A DNA stretch of 64,000 bases from positions 62,001 through 126,000 of the forward strand of contig VWRR01000017.1 of the NCBI GenBank assembly GCA_013995675.1, written 5' to 3'. Both the position numbers and the translations under genes were made by a program. The notes beneath the pieces were generated by a model, which was not told the origin of the DNA, did no database searches, and worked only from the letters and a program-made list of their open reading frames with translations. Position 1 is the first letter of the stretch. Each line of letters begins with the position of its first letter. Positions 31,290 to 42,338 of the stretch are shown here, piece by piece. The stretch comes from Cyanidiococcus yangmingshanensis (Eukaryota; Rhodophyta; Bangiophyceae; Cyanidiales; Cyanidiaceae).

Positions 31290-34200
31290 ATGGATGCTCT
31301 CAGTTTCGTTCCCATTGCACCGCAAGCATCGTCTCTTGGTCGCAAGCGGAGCTCCTGTCTTCGCAGTCGAACTCGTTGGCAACGACAGCGCTCCTGGTGT
31401 ATCGCCAACGAGTCTCTCTGGAACATCGATCGAGTCGATCATGCTGATGGGAACGCGCCTCTGTCCGTCCATGCATCAAGTCGACCCGAGTCCAGCATGA
31501 TTGGCTCAACAAGCACGCTGGAGAGAGCACCACCAGCCGACCTGTCCACAAAAACTGACCAGAATGACACACTAGTCGTTCCCGGAGACGACCAAGCTCA
31601 ACATCGCGCGATAGCGTCCGAGGCGGATAAAGCGCGCTCACGCTACGTCTATGCACCGCTGCATGTGCACTCAGACTATTCGCTGCTGGATGGGGCATCC
31701 CATATTAAGGATCTGGTTTCGAGGGCCATTGAGTTGAGGTGTCCGGCACTCGCGCTCACGGACCATGGAGTCATGTTTGGAGCAGTGGAACTTATACGGC
31801 AGGTTCGCGACCAGACCAGAGAGGCTGGCTCGACCATGAAACCCATCATCGGCAACGAGATGTACTACATCAACGCCGATGTCATCAGGGATCAGTATGC
31901 ACTCCGCAAGGGCGAAGTACGCAAATACCATCTCGTTGTCCTGGCCTATAACCTGGCCGGATACAGGAACTTGTGCAGGATTACATCGCTTTCCCATCTC
32001 GAGGGCGTGCAGGGACGTGGCATTCTGAAACGGCCATGTATCCACAAGGTCTGGCTAGCGCAGCATCGTGAGGGCCTCATCGTCACTTCGGCATGCCTGG
32101 CTGGAGAGATTCCTCGTGCACTCGCCCAGGACGACTTTGAATCCGCTCGAAGGGTGGCAATGTGGTTTCGAGATACGTTTGGTCCCAATTTCTACCTCGA
32201 GTTGCAGGATCATGGCGATGAGATCTATCGCAAAGTCAATCTGGGGCTGGTGCGACTCTCGCGGGAGCTCCATATTGAACTGGTGGCGACGAACGACTCA
32301 CACTTTACTCTGGAGAGCGATGCCAAGGCCCACGACGCCCTCATCTGTATCCAGACTGGTAAGCGCGTCGTCGATGTGAAACGCCTGCGCTACAGTGGTA
32401 CAGAATACCTGAAATCCTACTTTGAAATGCGTGACCTTTTTCTGGACTATATTGATGAAGACTTGGTCGAACGTGCGCTTTGGAATACGGTTCGTATCGC
32501 CGAACAGGTCGACTTGCCGGTCGATGAGCTCATTGGGGTAGAGATTCGCTTACCAGCGTTTCGCCCTCTGGCCCCCGGTGTAAGTGCAGATGATCACCTG
32601 CGAGCGCTCTGCATGTACATGCTGATCTTTGAACGCAACCTACCCTATTACGGTAGCTATAAGGAACGATTTGATCATGAGCTGAGGGAGATTGCTCGAC
32701 TTGGCTTCTCTGATTACTTTCTCATCGTCCACGACTACATTACCTTCGCGAGGCGCGAGAACATTCCCATTGGGCCTGGTCGGGGCTCGGCAGCCAGCTC
32801 CCTGGTAGCCTATCTCCTGCGAATCACGGATGTGGATCCAATACGTCACAATCTGCTCTTTGAACGTTTTCTGAACTTGGATCGGCGATCACTACCCGAT
32901 GTCGATACCGACTTTAGCATGGAGGGTCGCGAGCGAGTCATGGCCTACGTCATGGCCAAGTACGGTGCTGCCTATGTTGCCCAGATCATTACATTCAATC
33001 GCTTGAACTCACGTTCTGTGGTGCGGGATGTCGCTCGAGTGCTCGGTGTTCCACAACGCGAGGCCAACTACATGTCCAAGCTGATTCCCATCGATCGGGG
33101 CAGTGCCGCTTCGATCGATTCGCTTATCGATCCATCGGCAGGGACGTACTGGGCACGGCAGTTTCGCAAACGTTACGAGGCCAGTCCTTCGACGCGCAGT
33201 TGGGTCGATGCTGCCAGACGACTCGAAGGTGTCAACAAATCCTACGGTGTTCACGCCGCGGGTATTGTGGTCGGTGCGGAACCGTTGGCCTCGATGGTGC
33301 CACTCACGCGAGGCAGCTCGGGCGAGATTATCACTCAATACACCATGGAGGACGTCGAGCAGATGGGCATGCTTAAGATGGATTTCCTGGGTCTTCGAAA
33401 TCTCTCGGTCATTGAGCAGACCTGTGCACTGATCCGGGAGATCTACGGGCTGGATGTGGATCCCAGCGAAATCCCCGAAGATGATCCCGCGACCTATGAG
33501 CTTATGTGTCGCGCCGACCTCGACGGAGTCTTTCAGTTCGAGTCGTATGGCATTCGTCGGGTTGTGCAGGAGGTACGGCCCGTGAGTATTGACGACTTGT
33601 CGGCTGTGCTGGCGCTCTATCGTCCGGGGCCTCTCGACGCTGGCCTTTTGGATGCCTACCTGGACTTTCGATATCGACGCAAGCCAGTCGAGTATGACCA
33701 TCCGATGCTTGCACCGATCCTCCAGGAAACCTACGGCATCATGCTCTATCAGGAGCAAATCATGGCCCTCGCTAGGACGATTGCGGGCTATACCATGAGT
33801 CAGGCGGACACACTCCGTCGCGCCATGGGCAAGAAGAAGCCCGACGAGATGGCATACCATCGCAAGGCATTTGTCGAGGGTGCCATGCGGCGTTGTTCGT
33901 TTCCCGAAGACTTTGCAACCTTCCTCTTCGACAAGATGGCCGTGTACGCGGACTATTGCTTCAACAAGTCCCATTCAATCTCGTACTCGGGAATTACGCT
34001 CCAGACAGCGTGGTTGAAAGCCCATTTTCCGGCCGAGTTTGTATGTGCACTACTGAACACGAGCCTTCAGAACAACGACAATGACCGGTTCATGCGTTAT
34101 CTCTACTCGGCCATGGATGAAACCGGTCTCTCGATTCGTCTACCATCGGTGAATCGTTCTGATCTGTGGTTCATTCCCGATTGGGCCGCAAAACGTCCCG

Positions 34201-36044
34201 GCGATGGAGGATATGGTGAACCTCCCGCCCGGCCGCGCTCGGTGCTCTTCGGCTTGGCAGCGATCAAGAACCTCACCATGCGAGAGGCCGAGGCGATCGT
34301 GCAAGAGCGGCGGCGGCGGCGACGACCCTATGCTTCGCTCGCGGACGTCTGTTTGCGTTTGCCAATCAGCGATACAGAGGTGCTGGTGCCCACCGAGATG
34401 CCCGCAGCCGCATCACGACAGCCGGAGCCGTCGACAGAACCTTTCTTCATCAGCAAGGGTGCGCTGGAGGTTCTCATTCATGCTGGCGCCTTTGACTTTC
34501 AGCATTGGAGTCGAAACGCTCTGATCGAGTCGTTGGATGACACGCTGGAGTGGGCGATGCAGGTGCGTCGATTCGTGAAAGCATCCGACGACAGCGACTG
34601 GGAAAAGTCGGCTGCAGCTGTCGCTCAAGTCAGCGAATACATTCTCGAATCTGCGACGCGAGAACAGTACGCTGAACTGTTGGCGACTGCTCCAGGCCCG
34701 GACGAGGATCTGTTTGGATCCGTCAATGAGAGGAGCGCGGATGATGAGTTCGAGGAAATATCGCCGCTGGAAATGATGGAGGAAGAGTACGCGGCACTAG
34801 GCATCTACCTGACGGGGACTCCACTCTTGGCAGTGCGGTCCGTCATTGTGATGCTGCTGCCGGATCTGATCAGTATGATTCATCCAGATCCTGATTTGGG
34901 CATTGCAGGTCCGAGCTACCGCAACCTCGTCCGGTCGCTGCGTCGTGCGATGACCATGAGAAGCCTCCAGTCGGCGTTTCCAGACATGATGCGAGACATT
35001 CAGCTGCCGCCGCACGTAGATGGAGCTGTGGATGAGGCCCTGAACCTCGTTCGGGAGGAACTACTCCCCAGTTCGGAGCTGAATTGGGAGCTGGCCGAGG
35101 CCATGGCCGCCTACTACGACGGCGATAACGATGAAGACCTCGCGGACATCCGTGCAAGACATGGTTTTGATGACGCGGAAGCTTCGAACCTCAAGACAGA
35201 GGGTGCCTTTCCGAAGGGAACCATGCCCTGTGATCTGTTGCGTGGCGAGGGTGCTGAGATCGCCGTCATACCGAATGAACTCTTGAGCCTGAGTGCGGAT
35301 CCGTTCAGTGAGAGCGAGCGCATTCGACGCGCACGTGACCTCTTTCAGGGTCGAATCGCCAACGAGAGCACGACCGACTGGGTGCCAGAGGATAAGCGCA
35401 TTGTCTTGCGCGAGGGACATGAGTTCTTCGGTCTCGTCATGCTACAAATATTCAAGGTAACGGAAGGACCCAACAGGGGTGCACCCGTCGCGCTCGCACG
35501 GATCGAAGATCATCTCGGCAGTCGCGTCAAGGCGGTGCTATACAACAGGACCTATCGACGGGTACAGGCGTTTCTCCAAAGCGAGGATGTCCAGGGACCA
35601 TTTGCAATTCATGGGTATCTGGCTCGTCAGCGTTTTGGCCCATTTGGCGAGGAAGAGGAGACCGAAATGGTCATAGAGCATGCGATCCCCTTACAGGACT
35701 TTTGTTTTCTATACATCCAGCTTAGACCGGAGACGCTCACCGACGGATCGGCCGAGGACCAGCACGATGCGGAACGAATCATGCCGTCAGCGAGACAGGT
35801 CCTGAATGCGCTCGATGAATGGCACCGGCGCGACGCTGAACAGCTCATGACCATGAAATCGCGTTCAAGGCGGGCCAGCTACCCGTGGCCAGTTGTGGTT
35901 GACCTCGTCGAACCCGCACACGAAATCATCTGTCGTATGCGTTTGACGCCCTCCCAGGGCGTTCGCGATGTCGATGGCATAGCAAAGCACCTCCAGGAGC
36001 TGGGTGTCGACGCCCAGGTAATTCGCTTCTGCTTCAAAAGATAG
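31290..36044 (+). CDS. dnaE: DNA polymerase III alpha subunit (DnaE-type), probably plastid-targeted
   Basis: A bacterial family C replicative polymerase in an otherwise eukaryotic neighbourhood. The 1584-residue product has about 115 N-terminal residues resembling a transit peptide (basic, Ser-rich). A PHP domain follows with LHVHSDYS (His125, His127), then the palm with GPGRGSAAS at 495-503 and P-D-V-D-T-D-F at 536-542. The third catalytic Asp lies in KMDFLGL (about 698). RPGPLDAGL, MGKKKPDEM and the FNKSHS segment complete the fingers; an OB-fold lies near the C-terminus (about 35400-35680). Bacterial DnaE is about 1160 residues; the excess is the N-terminus plus an acidic insert of about 200 residues (about 34840-35400) after LGIYLTGTPL. 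No split or intein is seen. I infer work on plastid DNA. The frame is fully intact. Confidence 0.93.
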   Translation: MDALSFVPIAPQASSLGRKRSSCLRSRTRWQRQRSWCIANESLWNIDRVDHADGNAPLSVHASSRPESSMIGSTSTLERAPPADLSTKTDQNDTLVVPGDDQAQHRAIASEADKARSRYVYAPLHVHSDYSLLDGASHIKDLVSRAIELRCPALALTDHGVMFGAVELIRQVRDQTREAGSTMKPIIGNEMYYINADVIRDQYALRKGEVRKYHLVVLAYNLAGYRNLCRITSLSHLEGVQGRGILKRPCIHKVWLAQHREGLIVTSACLAGEIPRALAQDDFESARRVAMWFRDTFGPNFYLELQDHGDEIYRKVNLGLVRLSRELHIELVATNDSHFTLESDAKAHDALICIQTGKRVVDVKRLRYSGTEYLKSYFEMRDLFLDYIDEDLVERALWNTVRIAEQVDLPVDELIGVEIRLPAFRPLAPGVSADDHLRALCMYMLIFERNLPYYGSYKERFDHELREIARLGFSDYFLIVHDYITFARRENIPIGPGRGSAASSLVAYLLRITDVDPIRHNLLFERFLNLDRRSLPDVDTDFSMEGRERVMAYVMAKYGAAYVAQIITFNRLNSRSVVRDVARVLGVPQREANYMSKLIPIDRGSAASIDSLIDPSAGTYWARQFRKRYEASPSTRSWVDAARRLEGVNKSYGVHAAGIVVGAEPLASMVPLTRGSSGEIITQYTMEDVEQMGMLKMDFLGLRNLSVIEQTCALIREIYGLDVDPSEIPEDDPATYELMCRADLDGVFQFESYGIRRVVQEVRPVSIDDLSAVLALYRPGPLDAGLLDAYLDFRYRRKPVEYDHPMLAPILQETYGIMLYQEQIMALARTIAGYTMSQADTLRRAMGKKKPDEMAYHRKAFVEGAMRRCSFPEDFATFLFDKMAVYADYCFNKSHSISYSGITLQTAWLKAHFPAEFVCALLNTSLQNNDNDRFMRYLYSAMDETGLSIRLPSVNRSDLWFIPDWAAKRPGDGGYGEPPARPRSVLFGLAAIKNLTMREAEAIVQERRRRRRPYASLADVCLRLPISDTEVLVPTEMPAAASRQPEPSTEPFFISKGALEVLIHAGAFDFQHWSRNALIESLDDTLEWAMQVRRFVKASDDSDWEKSAAAVAQVSEYILESATREQYAELLATAPGPDEDLFGSVNERSADDEFEEISPLEMMEEEYAALGIYLTGTPLLAVRSVIVMLLPDLISMIHPDPDLGIAGPSYRNLVRSLRRAMTMRSLQSAFPDMMRDIQLPPHVDGAVDEALNLVREELLPSSELNWELAEAMAAYYDGDNDEDLADIRARHGFDDAEASNLKTEGAFPKGTMPCDLLRGEGAEIAVIPNELLSLSADPFSESERIRRARDLFQGRIANESTTDWVPEDKRIVLREGHEFFGLVMLQIFKVTEGPNRGAPVALARIEDHLGSRVKAVLYNRTYRRVQAFLQSEDVQGPFAIHGYLARQRFGPFGEEEETEMVIEHAIPLQDFCFLYIQLRPETLTDGSAEDQHDAERIMPSARQVLNALDEWHRRDAEQLMTMKSRSRRASYPWPVVVDLVEPAHEIICRMRLTPSQGVRDVDGIAKHLQELGVDAQVIRFCFKR

Positions 36045-36651
36045 TCATCTGATCCGCAAGCTGAAAAATGCTTCATTGCGACCGCGGATATCCACCAAAA
36101 CGCCCGGGGAAACGCTGCTAGTTCCGGTCGCATCCGTCACCCTACGACCTTATCGGCGAAATACCTAAACCCGCAACATCAAGCCCAAGTGAAACCCGGC
36201 CGACAAAAACCCGACACCTCAACCATCACGGACTATCCAACCATCCACTTAGATAAATTTCATATACTATCAAGAGTGATCGATCGACTCGGATGCAGCG
36301 CTGATGGAGGCCAGGAAACGACCAGACCCGAGACGACACGCATCGAGACGAAACGATCGCGGAGCGCGTGCCACGTGTCCAGTTCCGTGCGGGTCTTCAG
36401 AAGCAGCACAAACCTGCCTAAAATGGTTATTCGACCATCCAGCCGAGCGCGGGATTCGGCAACCACCGCCCATTCATGGAATGGTGCGCACCGCGCGCGC
36501 GGCTGGCTCGCCGATGGGACGGATTCGAACGCGCGATCGACGTCGATGCGCTGGCGTCTGCGCGACGCGATGGCCACCCGTGGCGGGCCCAGCGGTGTGG
36601 CCTGTTTCCCCCATGCACTGCCGTTGTGTCGTACCAACCGCGTATCGACGG
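36045..36651. other. upstream region of squalene synthase
   Basis: The frame of squalene synthase stays open for 116 codons into this region, with possible ATG starts, but the composition is Arg-rich and unlike the protein, so I treat it as untranslated. No other gene is seen. Confidence 0.5.
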
Positions 36652-38139
36652 ATGGGCGCACTTGGAACGATTTTATGCCACCCTGATGAGGTGGTGGCGC
36701 TTGTACAATATAAACATAAGAGTCGCAAGGCCGCCTATGAACAGGAACGGGCGTTGAGACGTCGTGTTTGTGACACGAAGCGAGTCTGTGACTGGCGGTT
36801 TTGTTACGACTACTTGCAGCGGGTGTCTCGCTCGTTCGCCTTGGTTATTATGGAGTTGGATTCACACCTCCGTGATCCCGTCTGCGTGTTTTATCTTGTA
36901 TTACGCGCGTTGGACACGATTGAAGATGATACGAACTTGGATGCGACGCTGAGGATGCGGCTGTGTCGGGAGATGTACACGCACCTTGGCGAAACAGCGT
37001 ATGTTCTGCACGGGATCGGGGAAGCAGACGAGCGTGCGCTCTTGGAGCAGTTGCCGAGAGTATTTGGTTGCTTCCGTGAACTTGATCCGGCGTATCAAGA
37101 GATTATTTCGGATATTACACGGCGTATGGGCGACGGGATGGCGCAGCATATCCATCAGTGTGCGTGTGAGACGGTCGCCGACTACGACCTGTACTGCCAT
37201 TATGTAGCCGGTTTAGTGGGGATCGGTTTGAGCGCCATGTTCGCTGCGTCGGGGCACGAGTCTCGGGAGGTGTTCGTGGAAAGTAAGCTTGCAGACACGT
37301 TGGCCAACTCGATGGGTCTCTTTTTGCAAAAGACAAACATTATTCGGGACTTTTTGGAGGACCATACGGAAGGACGCACGTTTTGGCCCCGAGAAATCTG
37401 GAGTCAGTTTGGTAAGGGTATGGAGCTGGGCGCTTTGGCGCTGCCGGAGAACCGCCGAGCGGCAGTGGAGTGTCTCAATGCTATGATCACGGATGCGCTT
37501 CGGCACGTGCCCGATTGTCTCCTGTACATGTCGCAGGTGCGATCGAAATCAGTGTTTTATTTTGTGGCAATTCCCCAAGTGATGGCGATCGCGACGCTGG
37601 CGCTCTGCTACAATAATCCCGAGGTGTTCGAGCGGCGAGTGAAACTCCGTCGGGGCCAGACAGCCAAGTTGGTGCTGCGTACGCGCGATATGTCGGCTGT
37701 GCTGTCCATATTCAGGGAGCGCTGTGAGGAAATCGCGAGCTCCGCGGATCCTTGCGACCCGTCGTATGCAGAGACGGTTGCAGCGGTTGAGCACGCGCTC
37801 TCAGTGACCACTCAGATTGGCAACGATCTTGTTTTCTGTCCGGTGGGAAGCCAACGGGCGCCAGCGTATCGGGCGCCACTCGATCTCAAGTATGCGAATC
37901 GAATCGCCGTCATTTTATTCATCGTACTCAGTTTGTATGTATTATATCGACGTAAGCAACAGGATGGTGGCGGCCTCGGCTGGCGAGCCGCTTTTGGTGG
38001 GATTCCTTCGCTTGGAGACTTGGCAGCCATTGCGCTCCTCTTTGCAGTGTTGAGTTACCTTCTGGGGGTCTTTGGACTGCAATATGTATCGCTGGCGCCA
38101 CCCAACGAGGAGAAGCCACCTCACGCTGAGTTAAACTAG
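36652..38139 (+). CDS. SQS: squalene synthase
   Basis: Farnesyl-diphosphate farnesyltransferase joins two farnesyl diphosphates to squalene, the first committed step to sterols, at the ER membrane. The 495-residue product shows SRSFALVI, the first Asp-rich motif DTIEDD at 88-93, and the second at NIIRDFLED followed by GRTFWPREIW, which separates squalene from phytoene synthases. Two hydrophobic segments at the C-terminus (about 37905-37950 and 38025-38085) anchor the protein; most homologues have one, so the second and a longer tail make it about 80 residues longer than usual. The ATG giving MGALGTIL precedes the family's typical opening. The coding region is uninterrupted. Confidence 0.95.
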   Translation: MGALGTILCHPDEVVALVQYKHKSRKAAYEQERALRRRVCDTKRVCDWRFCYDYLQRVSRSFALVIMELDSHLRDPVCVFYLVLRALDTIEDDTNLDATLRMRLCREMYTHLGETAYVLHGIGEADERALLEQLPRVFGCFRELDPAYQEIISDITRRMGDGMAQHIHQCACETVADYDLYCHYVAGLVGIGLSAMFAASGHESREVFVESKLADTLANSMGLFLQKTNIIRDFLEDHTEGRTFWPREIWSQFGKGMELGALALPENRRAAVECLNAMITDALRHVPDCLLYMSQVRSKSVFYFVAIPQVMAIATLALCYNNPEVFERRVKLRRGQTAKLVLRTRDMSAVLSIFRERCEEIASSADPCDPSYAETVAAVEHALSVTTQIGNDLVFCPVGSQRAPAYRAPLDLKYANRIAVILFIVLSLYVLYRRKQQDGGGLGWRAAFGGIPSLGDLAAIALLFAVLSYLLGVFGLQYVSLAPPNEEKPPHAELN

Positions 38140-38813
38140 TCCGTTTTTAGCTTTTTATGATTCGCGACCATGGTGGCGGACGACATGTTGGCCGCGCGCA
38201 TCGACGACTGTCCCAGCATGGCCATAGGCACACACCTCAGTTGGTCTAGCGTCTTGTTCGCAGCCAGACTGATCAGCAAAGCAACGCTATGTGCCGCTTT
38301 GAAGACACCGGCTTGCCATCGAACGTTGCAGCAGGCGGCGGAAGCGACGCGCTCTACCAAATCCACGGATGTTCAGCGAGGCATCGAGGTCTCCGTTTCA
38401 TGCGCCCTCAGGGTACGAATGCCAATTCAGAGAGGCCCTCAGCGATCTCTAGTACTTGCTTGGATGGCGCAGTACGACCTCGGTTGTCGCGTGCTCGACC
38501 CTTTGCCCCAACCGGAGGCTGCGGCCAAGCTCCGCGCGTGACGTCGGCGACCAAACGAGATGCACATATGCCGAGACAGCCGCTGGTCTGGGAAGAAACC
38601 AAAGGCGACAAGTGCATGGGCGTCGGGGAATGCGACGAACATGCCTCTCGCTGGCTGCGCTTGTTGGCAGCAAGTCGTTCTCGGCAAAACAATTCGCGAC
38701 GAATCTCACCGGCCGCGGTCATCAGTGCCGAGTACCCATGAACAGTGTCCGGAGACGCTGCCGCCCGCTGTGCAGCACCAGGATTTTGTCTGCGACAGAA
38801 GCCAGGGCAGAGT
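38140..38813. other. convergent intergenic stretch
   Basis: 3' flanks of squalene synthase and the LETM1-like gene. Overlapping frames of 80-170 codons on both strands are Arg/Ser/Cys-rich and match nothing, so no gene is called. Confidence 0.45.
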
Positions 38814-41187
38814 TTAGGCATCACGGGATGGTGACGATGGAGAGGTCTTGCCACTCGACGTCTGCCGGTGCGTCTGTTCGGAGCGAGGCTCTGTCTCTCG
38901 GCTACGTCGTTTGTCACTGAGCGTGACCTCTGGTGGGCCAGCCATCACGCCGCTCGCAGAGTGCCCGTACCCTTCGTCGCTATCCTCGTCCTCGCTGGCG
39001 AGATGAGTCTCTTCAGGTACAGTGCGCGCCAGAATGGACGCTTTTTCGGCGTCCTCGGCGACCGAGTCTTTCTCTAACGTCGAAATCTGTCGCATGAGGC
39101 TCTCGTATCTCTTCATGAGCTCCTGGCGCTTATCCGTAAACGTGCTGGGGAAAAAACTCGGAAAATACCTCTGGATGAATGAGAATACCATGACGTGTCC
39201 GACGGGTGTCAGCGGCAACGCCAACAGAATCCCGAATGGGACCAGAGTTAAAATATCACGGCCGGTTCGACGAATCGTGCGCACTTCCCGCGGTGTTAAG
39301 GTGTAACCAGCCGCGGCTCTCTGGATCAGTCGCAGGGTGTACATGATGTCGCCGCCGAGGAGGCGCACACCCCGCCAGTAGAACTCGCCTCCTTCCTTCG
39401 TTTTCTGAGACATTTCCGCCAGGTACTGGCGAATTCGAGACCAGTCCAAGACTACAGAGCCCAGATTCATATAGGCATCATCTTCACCGAGGCCCAGTCG
39501 CGATTTCAGGAACTGAATATCCGATGCAAGATCCGCAAGCTCGTCATCCTCAATGAGAACTGCTTCTCCGACATCGACGAGAACCTGCATCTCGGCAAGT
39601 CGTCGCGCCAGGAGACCATACTCAGCGATCAGTAACATCTCCTCCTGCTCATCGTTGACACCACGCAAGGAAGAATAGCGCTGACGTCTCCAACTCTGCA
39701 TCCAGATAGAGGTAGATACGCTCCATCTCACTCTCGAGAACGCGTACACTAATTTGTCGACGAAGAGCGTTCACTTGGTCATCGAGCGCCCTCAGATCCC
39801 GAATGTGAATGAGCTTACCGAGCGGGCCCTCTCGACGAAGACGCATCTCACGCTCTTTGCTCAATTCCTGTAGTTTCCGCTCGAGCGGCTTGAGGTCCTC
39901 TACGGTATGCTTGAAAATGAGCGCTTGACGCTGGCGAAATGGTAGTACGGCGGTAGGTGCCGCCGCAGCATCTACAGCGTTCTGAGCGGGGCTCGGCACG
40001 CCATTCAAACGCTGCCATGTGTCCGTCACGAAATGCTTGAGCCAGGTTCGCATCTCGAGGCCCTTTTCGCGGCAAAGACCTAGTGGGCTGGACTCTGTGA
40101 TCTTTCTGGGAGATTTCGGACCTGGGGCGGATGCACCGATACCCTGGTCTTCACGCACACGTTGCGCCTCTGCCGTAACCGCTGCCTCTGCAGCCAACAC
40201 ACGATCCATCTCTGCCTTGAGTGCGCTGGTTCGCCGCATCTGGGCTGCAGCGGATAGTACACTCTCCAGTTCCTCGTCGGTGACAGCCGCTTTGCCGCCG
40301 TTGCGCGCCCGGAGCGCTCGCATGGCACGGTTGAAAAAGTCTCGTGCTGCTGGTGAGATTGTCTCAGTGGCCGCAGGCGTTGAGCTACTGCCACTGTTCC
40401 CGCTCAGCCAGGTGCTAAGTTTGGTCTCTTGAAGGCGTTGCTCCAATTCTTTGCAGAGGTCTTTCGCTTTCGCTGGAATGGGTTCTGGAAGGCTCGACCA
40501 TGAACATAGCGTCTCTAGCACTGCCTGCGTCTGCTGGACGACGCGGGCTAATGCGATTGCTCGCTCCTCTGCAGCAATGACTGCTGCGCTTCGGCCAGAC
40601 TCGGGCTCTGTTGAGCGCTCCGTTGTCGTCGCTGTTGATGCATTCATGGCGGCACTCTTTCGTTGCTGGTCGGGAGCGCTTTTTGGAGCTAGAGCTACTA
40701 GCCTCGAAGCGAGCTCTGGGTTATCTAGTGCCTGAAGCAACTGCTCAGCGAGCGTTATTCTCCGCATGGCTTCGCCGTGCTCAAGCTTGTGCTCGAGCGC
40801 AGAGACGCGATCACGTACAGCACTGAAGCGTTTTTCGGCCAGCTCCCGTCGAGCTGCATCGTTCGCATCTCGCTCTGTTGCCTTAGGTTCCCTATCACGA
40901 TCATCTAAATGGGAGGTAGACGTCTGCGGCGCGGGTTCTTGGTTGTCTTCAGCGGCACAGCAACGCCATGTTCCCGGAACCCGTACTTTTAGGTGGCCAG
41001 CGTGGTGCCTATGCCATGGTCGTTGGAGTCGCCCACCTGACGTGATAAAGGAGTGAGATTGGCGCCTGGCGCCATTCGTTAAGTGCCCTAGGGTTCCCAC
41101 CCAGAGCAAAAACTGCAGCTCGCGGTGACGCTGACGAGCAGCTTCTTCGCTTCTCTGCAGACGTCGTTGTAAGCCAAGCTTCTCCAT
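38814..41187 (-). CDS. LETM1-like membrane protein of plant type (one +1 frame change)
   Basis: About 790 residues. The C-terminal part carries the LETM1 domain: FYWRGVRLL, a helix with GYTLTPRE, R-R-T-x-R-D-I, then a hydrophobic LVPFGILLALPLTPVGH segment and FPSTF (about 39110-39380). The match is to LETM1-like proteins of plants and algae, which have a long N-terminal coiled-coil region, rather than to classical mitochondrial LETM1. The N-terminal 450 residues are Ala/Glu-rich and helical. The protein should sit in an organelle inner membrane; plastid or mitochondrion cannot be decided. The frame changes +1 near 39669-39682, just after a stretch reading LESEMERIYLYL; the two sides join smoothly. 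The earlier open frame lacks ATG, so 41187 was taken. Confidence 0.82.
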
Positions 41188-42338
41188 GGACTGTGGGCGT
41201 TGCGACGGCCGTTCTGATCGGCTGGAACCTACAGTAAAGGTGCTGTTCGAAGTGGGCGTCAAAAATCTGTTCAACTGAACGACAGCTATTTCTCTACTGC
41301 GTTCGTTGATATGAACAAAGCAGAGAGGCCCGGCTTGCTTCTATTCTAGCTCTCGGGTCTGCGTGACAAGCACTATTCACAAAGCAACAAGAAGCACACG
41401 ACACACAGCACAACGCGCTTGTGCTTGAGAACCGACTATCCAAGCTTATGGCTGGACACCAGGTGCTCGCTCCGCTCCCGCACGTTCGAAACCTAAACCT
41501 TTTGTCGTGGGTACCGCGTTCGCCTCGCTGACTCGCGTCGACTGACCTCCACACACACCTGCCCAATTAACTGTTGCACGTTTTGCACCCCCACACTACA
41601 GCGTTCTATCTCGTGATTGTAAGAGAACGAACTCGAGCGTTGGGAACGTTCTAGACCGTGTCCAAATACGCTCGCGAGTGAACAAGTTCCGTCGTTGCGG
41701 AAACACAGCTGGCTTTGCGCATTCAATGGCTTCAGTTTGTTCGTGCGCCTTGGGGGTTTCCCGTCCGCAAGTCGTCGCGTGGTTGATCGGTCGAGGGCAA
41801 AGAGCCAGTTATGCCCCTCGAGATAATGTTGGCAGCAGGGCAGTGAAGCAGTACAATGATTTGAACGGCTCCCGAGCGAACCATTCGAATCATGATGATG
41901 AAAACAGCCTGCTTGCTAACTAGTTGATGCGTTATGCCGGTCCAAACCGTCGGTCGAGGTTTGGCCAGCATGATCCCATTCCATCCAAATGACCGATCGG
42001 CATCCGATACGCCCATACAGTAAAACCGCTGAATACGTCGTGATGAGGCGAAACGACCATCGCTGCACGTGAGCTGTATTCACTCGAATACGATCGAATC
42101 GCAGAGATCGTGTTCATGAATACATCAGCAGCGGACTTCCAGGAAGGGAAGCCCTGGAGCAGGCTACGCTGGCCAATGGATCATTCGTGCAGACCGTATA
42201 CAGTCAAATGCTGGCTCATGGAGCCTTTGAATGACCTCGACAAAACCATCGGTGGTGGTGTTGCCAAGGAGGTACCACCATCAAGAGGCGCATGAGCGGC
42301 TCTAGTCCTTCTTGTCTAATTGGAAACCATTTCCGCCG
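41188..42338. other. divergent intergenic stretch
   Basis: About 1.15 kb between the LETM1-like gene and mL54. No gene, tRNA or repeat is recognised. The frame of the LETM1-like gene stays open for 29 codons into it without an ATG. Confidence 0.45.

Noticed and set aside
36515-36545. Minus-strand GTTCGAATCC resembling a tRNA T-loop
   Set aside because: The flanking five-base stems do not pair and no acceptor or anticodon arm is found nearby.
36304-36651. Longer squalene synthase starting 116 codons upstream
   Set aside because: The extra residues are Arg/Cys-rich, unlike the enzyme, and MGALGTIL fits the usual N-terminus.
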